DNA from: Osedax fenrisi
Lineage: Eukaryota; Annelida; Polychaeta; Sabellida; Siboglinidae
Length of the DNA: 64,000 nt
Assembly (NCBI GenBank): GCA_964019155.1
Contig: OZ025242.1
Coordinates: 1,346,694 to 1,410,693, forward strand
Reading direction: 5' to 3'
Shown: positions 22,192 through 33,830 of the stretch, piece after piece
Layout: each line of letters opens with the position of its first letter
Position numbering within the stretch: the stretch's first letter is position 1
Notes under the pieces: model-generated
Told to the model about the DNA's origin: nothing
Database searches by the model: none
The model's input: the letters and a program-made list of their open reading frames with translations, nothing else
Position numbers and translations under genes: made by a program

Positions 22192-22960
22192 TTATTTCGG
22201 TATTATTTTTATTGATTCTATGACAGTTATTGACTTACAAACATCACGATTCATCATATCCGCTCGTAGATCGTTTTCTCGTAGACCGGTATCACGCTCC
22301 AGTGTCTTTATATACGAATAAGGTGGTATTCCTCGCCTTCTAGTTCCATAGGTTGACTGCCACAGAACCAGATCCGAAACTACCTCGTATTCTCTTCGTA
22401 GGCAATGGCCGGCAAACTTTAGTCTTCTTCTTCTGATCTTGTTCGATAATCTTTCTAGTGCCCCATAAAGATTGATTTTATTTTTAATTTTATTTGTCCA
22501 GTGGATATTTAAAACCATTCTCAGAATTTGTGTATATGTTCCATTAAGCTTTTTGAGTAGTGAGTTTGTTAAGATCCATGTTTCAAAGCCGTATAAGAGA
22601 ATGGATTCAACAGTTTCAATCATTAGCCTAATTTTGAACTTCCTGCTGAGTTTTGAATTCCAGTTGTTTCTCATCTGGTGGCAGGTTCTCCAAGCTTACG
22701 CTTTTCTTATTTAGACATATTTTTCGCTGCTATCTCATAACCCATGCCCCGAGATATTTTAAATCTTCAACTCTTTTCAGATATGTTCCATCTATAGTCT
22801 TGATATCAAACTGTTGGTTGTTGTTATATGACATATACTTTGTCATGTTTATATTCATTCTTAGTCCTATACATTTTGCTGATAGCTCGACTCTTCTTAG
22901 CATCTCCTCTGCTTCCTTGATACCATCACTAACTAAGGCTATATCGTCAGAAAAGTCCAT
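22192..22960 (-). pseudogene. RT palm end and C-terminus of RTE-like LINE
   Basis: 22960-22730 encodes MDFSDDIALVSDGIKEAEEM, the catalytic box (usually FADD; here FSDD, both aspartates kept) and EDLKYLGAWV. A frameshift follows. 22674-22192 encodes MIETVESILLYGFETWIL, RRRRLKFAGHCLRREYEVVS and ERDTGLRENDLRADMMNRDV to the stop. Conserved GHCLR and DTGL segments are typical of this LINE type. Confidence 0.87.
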
Positions 22961-23037
22961 GTCGGTGAATATTATGCGTGGTACCCTTCTGATTTGTCTC
23001 TCTTAGATGGAAACCAACCTTTCCGTTAGAGCTTTGC

Positions 23038-24050
23038 TCATGATATAGTCAATAACAATGACAAAGAGGTATGGGGAAAGTGTGTCCACATGTAAAAACC
23101 AGCAATAATACTGAATGTTTCCGTCTCTACGTCCGATGTTATGACTTTGGCAGACTTATCTTCATACATAATACTGATAGCTGTCACCAACTCTTCCGGT
23201 ATTCCATACGATTTTAATATTAGCAGAATTTTTCCTCTTTGAACTGTATCAAAAGCTTTCTTAAAGTCAATGAAGATAAGTATAGCTTCAATATTCTTTT
23301 CCATTACTCCTTCTATCAGTCTCCTTAGAGCGAGTATCTGACTAGTAGTTGTTATTCCACTTCTGAAACCGTTCTTATTTTTTCTCAGACGACGATCTAG
23401 GTACGGTCTAATTCTATTCATTATCATACGATTATAGGTTTTCGCCACTAATGAGCTTATACTTATACCTCTGTAGTTGCCACCCATACTAAGATCTCCG
23501 GATTTTGGTATCGGAATTATATTCAGCAATGACCATTGTCTGGTATTCGCTTTGTCGATAAGTGCTCTGTTACATAATTGGAGAACGATAGCATCTAGGT
23601 CACATAGTTTTAAAACTTCTGGGCGTATTTCATCCATTCCAATTCTTTTTCCTTCTTTGATGGTGTCATTTGCTCGCTTGTATTCATTGATATCAAAAGG
23701 TCCACGTTTTATTACCAGTGGTGGTAAAACTTGAGTAATCGATTCATCCTCCTCTATTTCAGGTGGCCTGCCTAGTAAGCCTTCCAAATGATTTATCCAT
23801 CTTTGTAGTCGTTCTTTCTGATTTCTTCCCTTTATCATACCTTTTTGAGTAGATTTTCTTCCTGTGATTTAGTTTATTAGTTCACAGCTGAGTAAGTACC
23901 TTCTGTTTATATCAGCGTTTTCTATTTGTTCGATCTTCTCCTCTAGGGTACAAATGGCAATGTTTTTATAAGCTTTGTAGAGTTTCTTTCTTGATTCTGT
24001 ATGATTATGCTGATTGGTATCATTTACTTTATCTTCATACTTTTGCATGC
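23038..24050 (-). pseudogene. Linker and RT fingers of RTE-like LINE
   Basis: Includes the linker (KLYKAYKNIAICTLEEKIEQ near 23950) and a 266-residue frame (23838-23038) with RWINHLEGLLGRPPE, SLLNIIPIPKSGDLSMGGNY, NGFRSGITTTSQILALRRLI and AILIFIDFKKAFDTVQRGKI, the RT fingers and the first catalytic aspartate (FIDF..AFDT). The frame ends in non-homologous residues after SIIAGF, where a frameshift near 23100 breaks the GVxQGD box. Confidence 0.88.
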
Positions 24051-24460
24051 TTTATGTGTATCTTGTCTGGCTTTATTAACAGTTTCATCAGTGGATATGT
24101 ACTTTCTTTGGTTTGATAGAAACTATTTCACTTGCAACTTCAGAATTTACTTTTATGAAACGCTCATATGCTTCTGAGATATCTTCACCATCCAGAAAAT
24201 GTAATCGGTTGTTGATTATTCTACTTTATATTTGTCTTGCAGTGATTTTTCTATTTTAAATAAAGGCCAGTTATATGGTATGTTTCTAGGAAGAGTATTT
24301 CTGTTGGATCTTAGGCTTAGTCTAATCTACAGTGTACGCCTCCACATTAGTGTTACTATTTCTCCACTTCTTTCTAATCAGGATATATTCAAGTTGGTAT
24401 TTTCTTCCACTTGGGTCCATGTAGGTAAACATTTTATTCATCTTCTTTTGAAAAGAGGTA

Positions 24461-25050
24461 TTAGTAACCTAGTTGTTTTTCATTAACAATATCTAGCAGC
24501 AGTGACCCGTTTCTGTTTGTGTGTTGATGATAAGTGAATGTACCATCGTCCTTACCAAAACGTGCATTGAAGTCCCCGATGATAGCAAGCACATTGTATT
24601 GAGGTATACTTTCTATATCAGCTCTAAGTTCTTTATAGAATCTATCTATAACGTCATCTTCGCAGGAATTTGTTGGTGAGTAAATGACAATAATGGAAGT
24701 AGCAGGATTTCCTTGAAATGTACTGATCAGTATACGATCTGTATGTGATATAATTTCACTCAATGAGCTTCTTGATCTATTATTTAACATTATACCAATG
24801 CCTCCAGTGGCTGCACCCTGATCGTTTCTCCAGGCTGGTATCGTTACAAATATGCTTCTTCCGATTGTCTTTTATCTAACTTTTTCATCGTGTATAATGC
24901 TATGCTCTTGTATTCCTAGAATATCTATATTATGGTACTTAAAGTTATACTTTAATTCTATTTGTTTATGCTCTTCTCTGATTGTTCTAACATTCATAGT
25001 TGAGATGATAATTTCTTGTTTGCATTTTAATAGTTTGGTCATCGCACCTA
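24461..25050 (-). pseudogene. APE-type endonuclease domain of RTE-like LINE
   Basis: From 25050 leftward: STMNVRTIREEHKQIEL, NIDILGIQEHSI, then in another frame SIIVIYSPTN, LAIIGDFNARFGKDDGTFTY and RNGSLLLDIV (24790-24461). These match the NxR, QE, YxP and GDFNA boxes of apurinic-like endonucleases that nick target DNA for target-primed reverse transcription. The Q-E and GDFNA catalytic residues are kept. At least one frameshift near 24800-24890 separates the N-terminal part from the rest. Confidence 0.85.
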
Positions 25051-25274
25051 CGCGTTTCTCGGGGTCTACCCTTCCTTTCGGGTTTGGAGTAAATCCGTCA
25101 TACTTCTCCTTATAGTTTCGGTTAACGGTAAAGTTTTGTTAGGGACTTTAACCCTAGTGTTGTTTGTTGTAGTTGACATGATTGTATTTCTTTTGCTAGA
25201 TACTGTTATGGGCGCAACTACTATAGCAGTGTGTTTTATATCAGAGTTACATTCTCTTAGCCTTTGATATTTAT

Positions 25275-26860
25275 CAACAATAGCATTAGACGTAATTTAA
25301 TTAATAAGTTGAGTAGATACAACTCGCTCAAATATAGATATTAACTGGGATATTGGACGATAATTTGATACATTAGATTGGTCAAGAGTTGTTATTTTTT
25401 AAATCGGAATAATCTATGAATATTTCATTGAGTGTGGAACAATAGATGATATAAGAGATCTATGAATGATTTCAGCGATAAGTCCAATAATATATGGTGA
25501 TAATTAACGAAGTATATTGAGTGGAATATGATCAATTGATCCTATTAAGAGGGAAATGGTTTTCAAGTATGCATCAAAGAGAGTACAATATCATGTGTGG
25601 GAAGCGAAAAACATGAACAGTGATTATAAGTGGATATTACATTGTGATTGAGTCGTGCCGAGTTGATGTTTGGAAGTACATTGATAATGCTAGAAATTTT
25701 TTGTTGGAAGAAATTGGCAAACAAGTATCAAATAACTGAATCAGGTTGATCCGGAAGATGCTTGGTTTGGGTTTTACCTAATAAGATGAAAGATAATTTA
25801 TAATCTTGTTTTGAAGATATTCCATAACTACTGAGCATATCAGTAAAGTATGACGATTTGGTAGAGAGAAGTTTTTTCTTGTAATGCGATCGAAAACTTT
25901 AAAGGAAATAAGATCAGATTCAAATTTAGGGGATGCATATTTACGTTATACTCTACGAAGTAGTTGCCTCAGGTTAACAAGCTCAGTATTAAACCAGGAA
26001 AACTTAGAATAAGTTCGATTGATAAGATAAATGGAGGGTACAAAAATATCAAGCGAATGAGATAATGCCAAATTAAAATAATCAAAAAGTGTAGACAATC
26101 AGAAGATATACTGTGTTAAGTTGATGGAATACAGAGTTAACACACATTGGTTTATCAATAGAGAAGATTTTCCGAAATGATCTAGAAGGTAGATTAATTT
26201 TTATCACTGCCAAGTTCAAATCAAATAATATGACAAATTTGTAAGTTTTCTTAAGTGATCAGATATTAGAGAACTTTGAGTAGGATATGAAATTAGTTTA
26301 GAATCAGCTTAATATAAAAAAATATTATTACTATTAGTGTTAGTAGTAAAGAAAACATGGTGAGTCAGGGAATACTCAAATATAAGTTTATTCAGAGATA
26401 AGGAAGCATGACTTTGATTATTAATTTGAATATTAAAATCACAAAGAATAACCTTGTTAACTGATGTGAAAGATTCTAAAATATAAGAGAGGTCAGCTAA
26501 GAAACCACATAGGCTAGATGAAGGTGGACGGTAGATAAGTAGGTATAATGGTAAATATTGAAGGAAACTGGATATTACAGATCATAATTTCATATGAGGA
26601 GAAACATGGGGTGGATGACGAAATAAGCTTGTTCCGATGAGAATAACAGAACTAGGCTGCCACGACGATGTGATGGATAATTATTAGCAAGCAATACTTT
26701 AAAACCATTAGGGGTCAGTTGGGAAGCAAGAGCAGAATTATCAATAGTTAGTCAAGTCTCAGTAATAGCAGATATAGAAAAATTAAAATCAATAATTAAT
26801 TGTGTAATCAAATGGACGATCATTTAAATTTATTTTTTCATATTTTGTAGTACTATCGTT
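25275..26860 (-). mobile_element. CR1/L2/Jockey-like LINE, endonuclease to start of RT, decayed
   Basis: Minus strand with many stops: FSISAITETWLTIDNSALAS near 26770, RRGSLVLLFS, STVHLHLAY, KVILCDFNIQINNQSHASL near 26440, WFNTELVNLRQLLRRV near 25990, and TTLDQSNVSNYRPISQLISI near 25350. These are the endonuclease (TETW, DFN) and the NYRPIS box that opens the RT. The sequence stops at the RT start, exactly where the 5' end of the RTE-like LINE begins, so its RT half was lost or displaced there. Confidence 0.8.
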
Positions 26861-26869
26861 TGGGCTTGG

Positions 26870-27587
26870 GGTTGGTTGGATATTTGATTATGTTACTGCT
26901 ATTCTATGATCTATTAATTTGTCTGCTCTTATTTTAGTTAGAAAACCAAATAATTGTTTATTGTTTACTCATGATAGGGTAACTATTAATTACAATTAAA
27001 TTATTAACATTTATTTTTAATATTTACCATTATTTAGAAAATAATTTATAAAACCATAAATACTGAATTGGATCCTCACTATAATGTCTATGAATAAAAT
27101 ACATATATTCTAATAAATAAATTTAATATAAATAAAATTATAAAATAAAAATATAAATATAATTGAATATCTAGTAAATACTATATGAAAAAAACTTAAT
27201 GTGAAACAAGATGTAGGGGCTTACCTGATCTCAAGGGGGGCCTAACAGATATTGCCTCCCTGTACGTAACCGTACCACAACACAATTTACTTTTTAGATG
27301 TTCAATATAGGATCTGAATTAACCTAGGTGTTAAGTTTATAAATAAATATCAAAGAGATTTAGTTATTATGAGTTACGGCTTAGTTAAGGCTTTATAAAC
27401 GTGATAAATTCGATACTGTTCGCATAAGTTGTAGTATTTAGATTTCTAATATATTTATATATATGTAGTTAACCTATATGTCTTTAGATTATATTAAAAA
27501 ATGTGTATATTATTTTACTTATATAAATATCATAACAATTTAATTAATTTTATTTCAAATGTAGTTTAAAATATTATACATGTCTTA
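26870..27587. other. AT-rich stretch, nothing recognised
   Basis: No gene. A short G-rich piece at 27210-27260 (GGGGCTTACCTGATCTCAAG) stands out but could not be assigned. Confidence 0.45.
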
Positions 27588-27594
27588 CTAATAC

Positions 27595-28048
27595 CAAAGA
27601 TTTTCCGAAGGAAAGATATAACACTTACGCGAAATCGTGTAATTCGAATTTGTATACAAAATACCCTGGTGCCACCTATAGCGGGTTACTTTTAGGAACT
27701 ATGCATTGTTTATAATGTAAATTCGTATTTAACTATACACTTTTAAAATGTTAAATAATATGCTTTAAATTAATATTTATATAATGAAAACTAAGTGTTC
27801 ATTACTAATATATAACAAACAAATATGATATTTATGTTTTAAATGCTATAAGTATATATTTAGTAAGTAAAAGTTAATTTATATTGCATGTAATTTAATA
27901 GAGCAATGAAAACATTGTTGTATGCAAACAGAGCCGAACCTAAATCTATTTCAGTGATTTCGATACTGCTGCTAGCAGCGGCTGGGGATATTACTAAATT
28001 ACGTTGCATGCATAGGGAGTGTTATATCTTTGCTTGGCAAAATCTTTG
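27595..28048. mobile_element. MITE with CAAAGATTTTCC termini, 7-bp TSD, copy A
   Basis: Ends are CAAAGATTTTCCGAAGGAAA and an inverted partner ending AAAATCTTTG. Direct repeats CTAATAC flank it (27588-27594 and 28049-28055). Inside are ACACTTACGCGAAATCG, GCAAACAGAGCCGAACC and a CTGCTAGCAG palindrome. The copy at 45124-45559 is its reverse complement through most of its length. No coding frame. A third, divergent member is at 36404-36953. Confidence 0.87.
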
Positions 28049-28055
28049 CTAATAC

Positions 28056-29643
28056 AGTATATTATTAATAGTATACTATTAATACCACTATCAATATTAA
28101 TTAATTAATTAATTAAATTAATATTATTTAAATATAACTTTCTACTACCATTATTTCTACACTATATTTAATATGACACCCAATTTAGAATTAGTTCATT
28201 TGAATAATACATTATAAATAAAAGTTTATTTAAAAGAAAATATAATGATAAATTATTATATATTATACTTATTTAAATATAATAATTAAGTTATTGATTG
28301 GTTATTTATACACATAAAATATCTCAAGAAACTATAGGCCAATTTGAATATATGTGTATATGGTGTATCAGGTAGAGTATTACAATGTATCTTTTATAAA
28401 CTTTATATTTTTTTTAATCAAATAATGTATTCAAAAAAAAATCAATATGATTTAAGATAAAAATCAAATGAGTTATTAATGAGTTATTACAATTAGAAAA
28501 ATGTTAAAATTATTGGTATAATTAATTGTGTAATATAAAAATAGTCTATATATAAGATATATATATATAATAATAAAATATAATGTATATTGATTTTACA
28601 AAATTATTTGTTATTGTTTCTCATCAGAAAAACTCGGATACAAATTAATACGGTATATTTAATATAATAAAATGGTTTTATAATTTTGTTTCGATAATTA
28701 AATTTATTTATTTAATTATCTTTTCATTATTATAGGTTTAAAGAAAGTTTGAAATGAATTATTTAAGGGGACGTATTCTTAATTAGCTAATTATATAATA
28801 TAAGCAATAATATTTAAAAATAATTTTATATATGTAAAATAATAATAGATTGTATAATTCATCTAATTTGATACATTTATAAAATATGTAATTATTATAT
28901 AAATTCTTTATTAATCGCTGCTTAATTACATAGAAAATATTTTATAAAAGTAAATATTACTATTATATGTATTTATAATATCTTATTCTATTACAACTAT
29001 CAATACAACTACTACTATACTTACTATTACTACTATTAGTACTGCTTCTATTATACTTATATTATTATATTATAATAAATAAGAATATAATTATAGAATT
29101 AATTTATTACTAATTTAACAATGTATTTAATTAGTGTTACATTTTTTTTTCACTTGTAGTGATGAACATTTCTTAAATTTCCTAAGTAGCTGTAGGTAAA
29201 TGGTAAATAATGATTACATAATTATTATATAACTTCTATAAAATTAATAATTAAAATAAATATATTGTATATATATTCATATAATATTTAACTATATATA
29301 ATAGTTTAGATTTATTAAAAAGAGTAAAATTATATGATAAGTGTACGGCTATATCAATATATGTATATTATTTATTATAATACAAATATTTCTAAATGAA
29401 ATCAATCATAATTTATTTTTTAATAAATTTGTCATAATAAATATTTCTAAAAATCAATTGTATTTGAATACCAATTATTTAGATTTTAAATATGAATATT
29501 GTGATATATTATTTATTAAGAAATGATGTCTACCCTTCTAACAGGATATCATGCTTCACCCTTCCACTCTTATCCTATAATAATACACACATAATACACC
29601 CTGTACTATATCTAAGTAGGTTATATTGTATAACCTTTTATAC
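28056..29643. other. AT-rich stretch, nothing recognised
   Basis: Includes a degenerate (ACT)n-like patch at 28990-29055. The 61-codon frame at 29341-29526 has AT-biased low-complexity composition and is not supported. Confidence 0.5.
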
Positions 29644-29708
29644 TTGCGAGAAGGTTTGAGAAGATGCATTGAGTGTATTGGTCCCCCTCAATATCCTGAT
29701 CTCTCCGA
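29644..29708 (-). other. Candidate 65-nt exon, minus strand
   Basis: Bounded on the minus strand by acceptor-like GATTTGCTAG and donor-like GTATAA. One frame reads RRDQDIEGDQYTQCIFSNLL, another is also open, so the phase is undecided. It is richer in G+C than its surroundings and lies downstream, in minus sense, of the gene-family pieces at 30.8-32.4 kb. Confidence 0.25.
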
Positions 29709-29719
29709 CTAGCAAATCT

Positions 29720-30825
29720 TTCATTCATTCTGTGTTATTAATGCACACTATTATAGTCATTTTGAATGTATAATATTTAATTAATATATTGAATACATTG
29801 CATTCACTAAATAATTGATAATATTAATCAATAACTGTTTGGATGCATAACGATATAGAATTCTAAACTTAGATAAATATATTTCTATATCAATTAAATA
29901 CTAAAATATACAAATATAAAATAAATAGATATTGGCTATATAGCTGTATTTAATATTAATGATAATATAATGATTTCATAAGTATAATTAATATATATAT
30001 ATATATAAAAAAAATTGAAGAATGGAAAATATTAATTCATATAAAATTGTAAAAAATAACGTTACATTTTTCTTTATTATAGATTTACTAGATTAAGAGT
30101 AGTGCTTATTTATTTGAAAAGAATACAATTAATTTGTTAAATTATTTTAATAATAAATCCACATTAGCCAACTAAATAATCTAACATGCAATATTATAAC
30201 ATATATTTAAGAATAAATTATATCTATTTTATGATAAATTAATCCAGTTATTATATACTGATTTTTTAAATAAAATGAGTATATATTGAAATTATTATAG
30301 CAATCTAAATTTTAAGATTATTTACAAATATATCACATCATAACAACTATGTTGATTATTTATACGATTATAGAAATGTAACTAAATGAAATATACAAAT
30401 CATGATTAATGCCTCAACATGCACTATATAATATCTATATGTTCTATAATATATTATCCAATAGGATTATAATAATATATACTTTAATATAATATATACT
30501 ATGTATATATATATATAATATTAATATTTAAATTATTGAAAAAACATTTATGAACATTTAAATAATATATCTAATAAATCTAGTAAATATAATTGTTATT
30601 TAATTGTTATAAAACATATATTAATTAATGAATGACTAATGAACATTTTCTTATGAGATAACTGAATTTAACTATGATATTACTACATATATTTAATAAA
30701 ACATATATTAAATAGTAATAGAATTTCATATTTTAAATTAGGGAATAATATCATATTATACATTTTTCTACTCTCGATAAAAATAAAGGAAATGTATACT
30801 TATTTTATCCGTTTTTCTGTATGCA
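29720..30825. other. AT-rich stretch, nothing recognised
   Basis: No open frame, element end or structural RNA supported. If the flanking pieces are exons this would be an intron. Confidence 0.5.
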
Positions 30826-30829
30826 CATG

Positions 30830-31060
30830 TGCAGAGATGGTTTCAGGTGTTGTGAGTATGTAATCTTCGTCATTGATTGTGAATGGATTAGAGACATAAT
30901 CTATGTCAGTATCCAGTTTCAGTGGCCATCATAACACTCTTTCATTGCGTGTGGAATGTGTTTCCTAGTTACATCGATATCAGCCTCAGTTTGATTCAGA
31001 CGAACTTGTCAGCGACCTTAAGAATAAAGTTTAACTTCTAACTACCTACAGGAGACAGCT
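30830..31060 (-). pseudogene. Gene-family exon with QTEADIDVTRKH module (gene A)
   Basis: Minus strand. One frame reads QTEADIDVTRKHIPHAMKE; another, further along, reads LDTDIDYVSNPFTINDEDYI followed by LTTPETISAHVHT, so a frameshift or a short intron separates them. The first module recurs at about 52105-52035 (QTDVDIHVTKKHMKYTKAIK) and 52870-52820 (QTNADVNVTKKNIPRV). The protein family is unknown to me. Part of a scattered minus-strand set with 31466-31538 and 32094-32395. Confidence 0.45.
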
Positions 31061-31136
31061 ATGAACATCAGAGATCAAAAGTTAATCATAATTTGCCAAT
31101 TTAAATACACTCTAAATTAATATTAATGCTCTACAG

Positions 31137-31379
31137 CAGTGGTTCCCAACATATGGGTCATGACTCATGAGTCATGACTCAAACTTGGGTCATTGGGTTT
31201 TTTGTTTGGGTCTTGGGACAATTTCTAAAAAAAATTGCTAACGTGTTATTTACAGTTTAATACAAATCTAAAATTAACTAATGTTTTATAATAAAAAAAT
31301 TGTCATCGGGTCATGGTATATTTTTAAATTAAGAATTATCAAAAAAAGGGTTATGATGAAAAAAGGTTGGGAACCACTG
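31137..31379. mobile_element. hAT MITE with CAGTGGTTCCCAAC termini, 8-bp TSD
   Basis: CAGTGGTTCCCAAC at the left pairs with GTTGGGAACCACTG at the right. Perfect 8-bp target duplication CTCTACAG at 31129-31136 and 31380-31387. CAGTGGTTC ends and 8-bp duplications define hAT-type non-autonomous elements found in many animals. 243 bp, no coding frame; an internal CATGACTCATGAGTCATG palindrome lies near the left end. Confidence 0.95.
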
Positions 31380-31465
31380 CTCTACAGGATATGTTTTAAT
31401 TAAATTATTATAAATTATAATATAGTATATATATATATATATATAATTACCATCATAGTATATAC

Positions 31466-31538
31466 AAGAACAGGATGTCCTCTCCAATCCATGATGTCAG
31501 CATGATCCATTACTGAGAAATTATGGATAAGAGGAAAA
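31466..31538 (-). other. Candidate 73-nt exon of gene A
   Basis: Between an acceptor-like GCTATTAG and a donor-like GTATAT on the minus strand, the frame is open through FPLIHNFSVMDHADIMDWRG. The composition is protein-like. It sits between the larger pieces at 32094-32294 and 30830-31060 and has the same orientation. No paralogue of this piece was found in the window. Confidence 0.35.
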
Positions 31539-31795
31539 CTAATAGCTTGATCTATATTTCTAAATAAATAGTTATTTTCTCAAGTTAATATACACCATTG
31601 AAAGAAAACTATTGATAAAATATAATTAGTAATTGTTAACAATTTTAAAATATTTAAAATAAATTTATGAAAATGGTAAAATAAAATTTGTTTATTGATC
31701 AAAATAAACATACTAATGAATTCACATAATAATTATATAAAAATAAATATGCATATTAGGTACATGAAGTTTTTAATTGAATAATAATCTTATTC

Positions 31796-31838
<43 letters not shown>

Positions 31839-32093
31839 AAATAACAATTAAAAATTAAATTGGATTAATTTGTCAATTTAATAATACGACATAATCCAAA
31901 ATTAATGTCAACAGATAATTATAATGGTAAAAATACATTGATATTTTAATTGTATATTTATATATAAATATGTTATCAACATACTAACCACATTCTCCGT
32001 AGGAAGTAACTCTCATTCTCTCTCTCTGTGTGGGGAGCAACTGACTCCGATATGATCTGTGTGTTATATGAATTTGTGAGAAGAGGAAATAAT

Positions 32094-32395
32094 TTAGCGG
32101 TCGTTCGATAAATCCACATTAACTGTTTTGAACCACTTGACCTCGGAGACACCTGGGAGAATCATTATTTCGGACGGAATACGGTGAAAAGTGTTTAGTT
32201 CTCTGGGCCACAATAGATGGTGATGAGTGTCTAAGTGAATCGGGCAGTGGTTATCATAGTTAATTATCTCCTTACATATTAATTCCGCAAACATCCATTG
32301 TCGTATCTATTATGTGACTGTTCATACTGAAATGGACTTCTATATCTCTTCTACTGGTTCCACTTCATGCTGTCGAATCTTACTTTCTAGTCCAT
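32094..32395 (-). pseudogene. Gene-family exons with INYDN and ESKIRQ modules (gene A)
   Basis: A 66-residue frame (32294-32094) contains EIINYDNHCPIHLDTHHHLL and PSEIMILPGVSEVKWFKTV. Just before it in minus sense, about 32395-32330 reads NGLESKIRQHEVEPVEEI. Both are echoed at 52-53 kb: INFDNN..MHFHTDQDI near 52265-52215 and NSTEIDFQLNIIVYEDNTK near 52425-52370. The shared order of modules marks one gene family. Function unknown; the spacing and stops suggest a decayed or intron-split copy. Confidence 0.45.
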
Positions 32396-32399
32396 TATT

Positions 32400-33235
32400 A
32401 ATTCTGATTAATTATCTGTATTAAGGGGAACACAGGTTATAGAAAACAGTGTAAATAGATTATTTGTTATTCAAAAATCTATTTCTCCTAAATTAATTAA
32501 TTCAAATTCGGTAAGTTTTAGTTTTAGTATATTGTAAAGTATAAATATAAGAATATCTGAATATAATTATTTTGATAAAAATTTTAATAAAAATGGGAAA
32601 TAGGTGATTGTTATCATTATCTGTGTTCATAAATAAATATTAATAAAGAGATTCTGAAAAAGTAAATATTTCATCAATATATATATATACCTTAACTATA
32701 TATATTAATTAATGAACTTTTTATTTTATATTATATTAATTATGTATACGTGTTGAATTTCGTATTGAGGGAATATGATATCAAAATTATTATACAATAT
32801 ATTTAACTAAAGAATCATATAAGTTATTCATATTAATTTAAATACTTAAAATTAAATAAAATCAAAATTTATTTTAATTTAATTTTTAATTATTTAAATA
32901 AACAAACAATATAAATATTAACATTATATTATCAATATTATATCTTTGTAAATAATATTAAATTAAATTATTCAAAAGTAGAATTTCTCCAGTAGATATT
33001 ATAAATATTTTATTTTAAAACAATATTTTCAGTACATAATATTTATATTTTTACCAGAGCAATTAAGAGATGGGAATATGGAATAATACGCAATAATTAA
33101 TATAAATAATATCTCTGAAAAATGTAAATTATATTACTATGAATGATGGGATATTTTCGAATAATAAACCATTGTTATAAAGCTATTGTTAAATTAACCC
33201 ATTGCCTAAGAAAGTTAAAGCGATTAGTTTATTTC
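32400..33235. other. AT-rich stretch with duplicated block R9
   Basis: 32665-32760 matches 49262-49352 (shared TATATACCTTAA...ATTAATTAAT and TGTTGAAT). No gene recognised. Confidence 0.5.
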
Positions 33236-33239
33236 GTTC

Positions 33240-33365
33240 ACCTGTGACCTCACATAACATTATGTAACATAAGGTCATAATGTACCATTATCAGTAGTTA
33301 TGTTTTAGCCTCGGAAAACTATAAAAGCATTCCACCCGCCGGTTGTTTCGGAATTTAGCCAGTTG
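33240..33365 (+). promoter_or_regulatory. Candidate TATA-box promoter with TGACCT/AGGTCA pair
   Basis: TATAAAAG at 33320-33327 lies in an unusually G+C-rich pocket (CCACCCGCCGGTTGTTTCGG downstream). Upstream, TGACCT and AGGTCA half-sites flank TTATGTAACATAA, a palindrome matching the PAR-bZIP/E4BP4 type core TTAYGTAA. The first ATG downstream is at 33381 but opens only 12 codons. A gene start to the right was not identified. R1 copy 2 follows directly, so the same arrangement may lie just outside the left edge of the window. Confidence 0.4.
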
Positions 33366-33436
33366 TTTTAATAACTAATCATGAATATATTTATGGGAAT
33401 ATATATATATATATGCATATATAAATGAAAACAAGT

Positions 33437-33524
33437 CGTTAATTTACCAACAAAAAATATATTTAACATTTTGTTCGTACGATTGGAATTTTTAGTTGGT
33501 ACGAAATGACTGATACCCTATATG

Positions 33525-33563
<39 letters not shown>

Positions 33564-33830
33564 GTATAATAACCCAATATATATTAATGACTATTAATAT
33601 CTCCATGTTAATGAGTTAAACAGATAAATACTTATGTCTATATTAGAGAGAACAACTTGTGTGTTGAATTCACCGGTATATCAAATATATTAAATTTAAT
33701 TATTTATATTGTAATAAAGGTAAATAAAATATATTTACTAAATAATCAGTAGAAAATATTCCTTTTTATTATAAAATATTTTGAATTGCATTGATACAAT
33801 TATCTTACAAAATTATTAATTTTAAATGTT
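33437..33830. repeat. Duplicated block R1, copy 2
   Basis: Second copy of the block at 113-790, same orientation; contains (TA)n at 33530-33557. It lies immediately downstream of the promoter-like block. Confidence 0.7.

Larger units (their letters stand above)
22150..25250 (-). mobile_element. RTE-like non-LTR retrotransposon, near full length but broken
   Basis: Minus strand, about 3.1 kb, running from an N-terminal DGFTPNPKGRVDPEKRVGAM segment (about 25100-25050) through endonuclease, linker, reverse transcriptase and C-terminus to a stop at 22192. Several frameshifts break it into the pieces listed separately. Its 5' end lies within a few dozen bases of another LINE (25275-26860). The domain order endonuclease-RT-C-terminal is that of APE-type LINEs. 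RTE clade is my assignment from motif wording and should be tested by phylogeny. Confidence 0.85.

Noticed and set aside
23477..23734. Plus-strand frames within the RTE-like LINE (also 22472-23006, 20141-20407)
   Set aside because: Antisense of recognised RT coding sequence.
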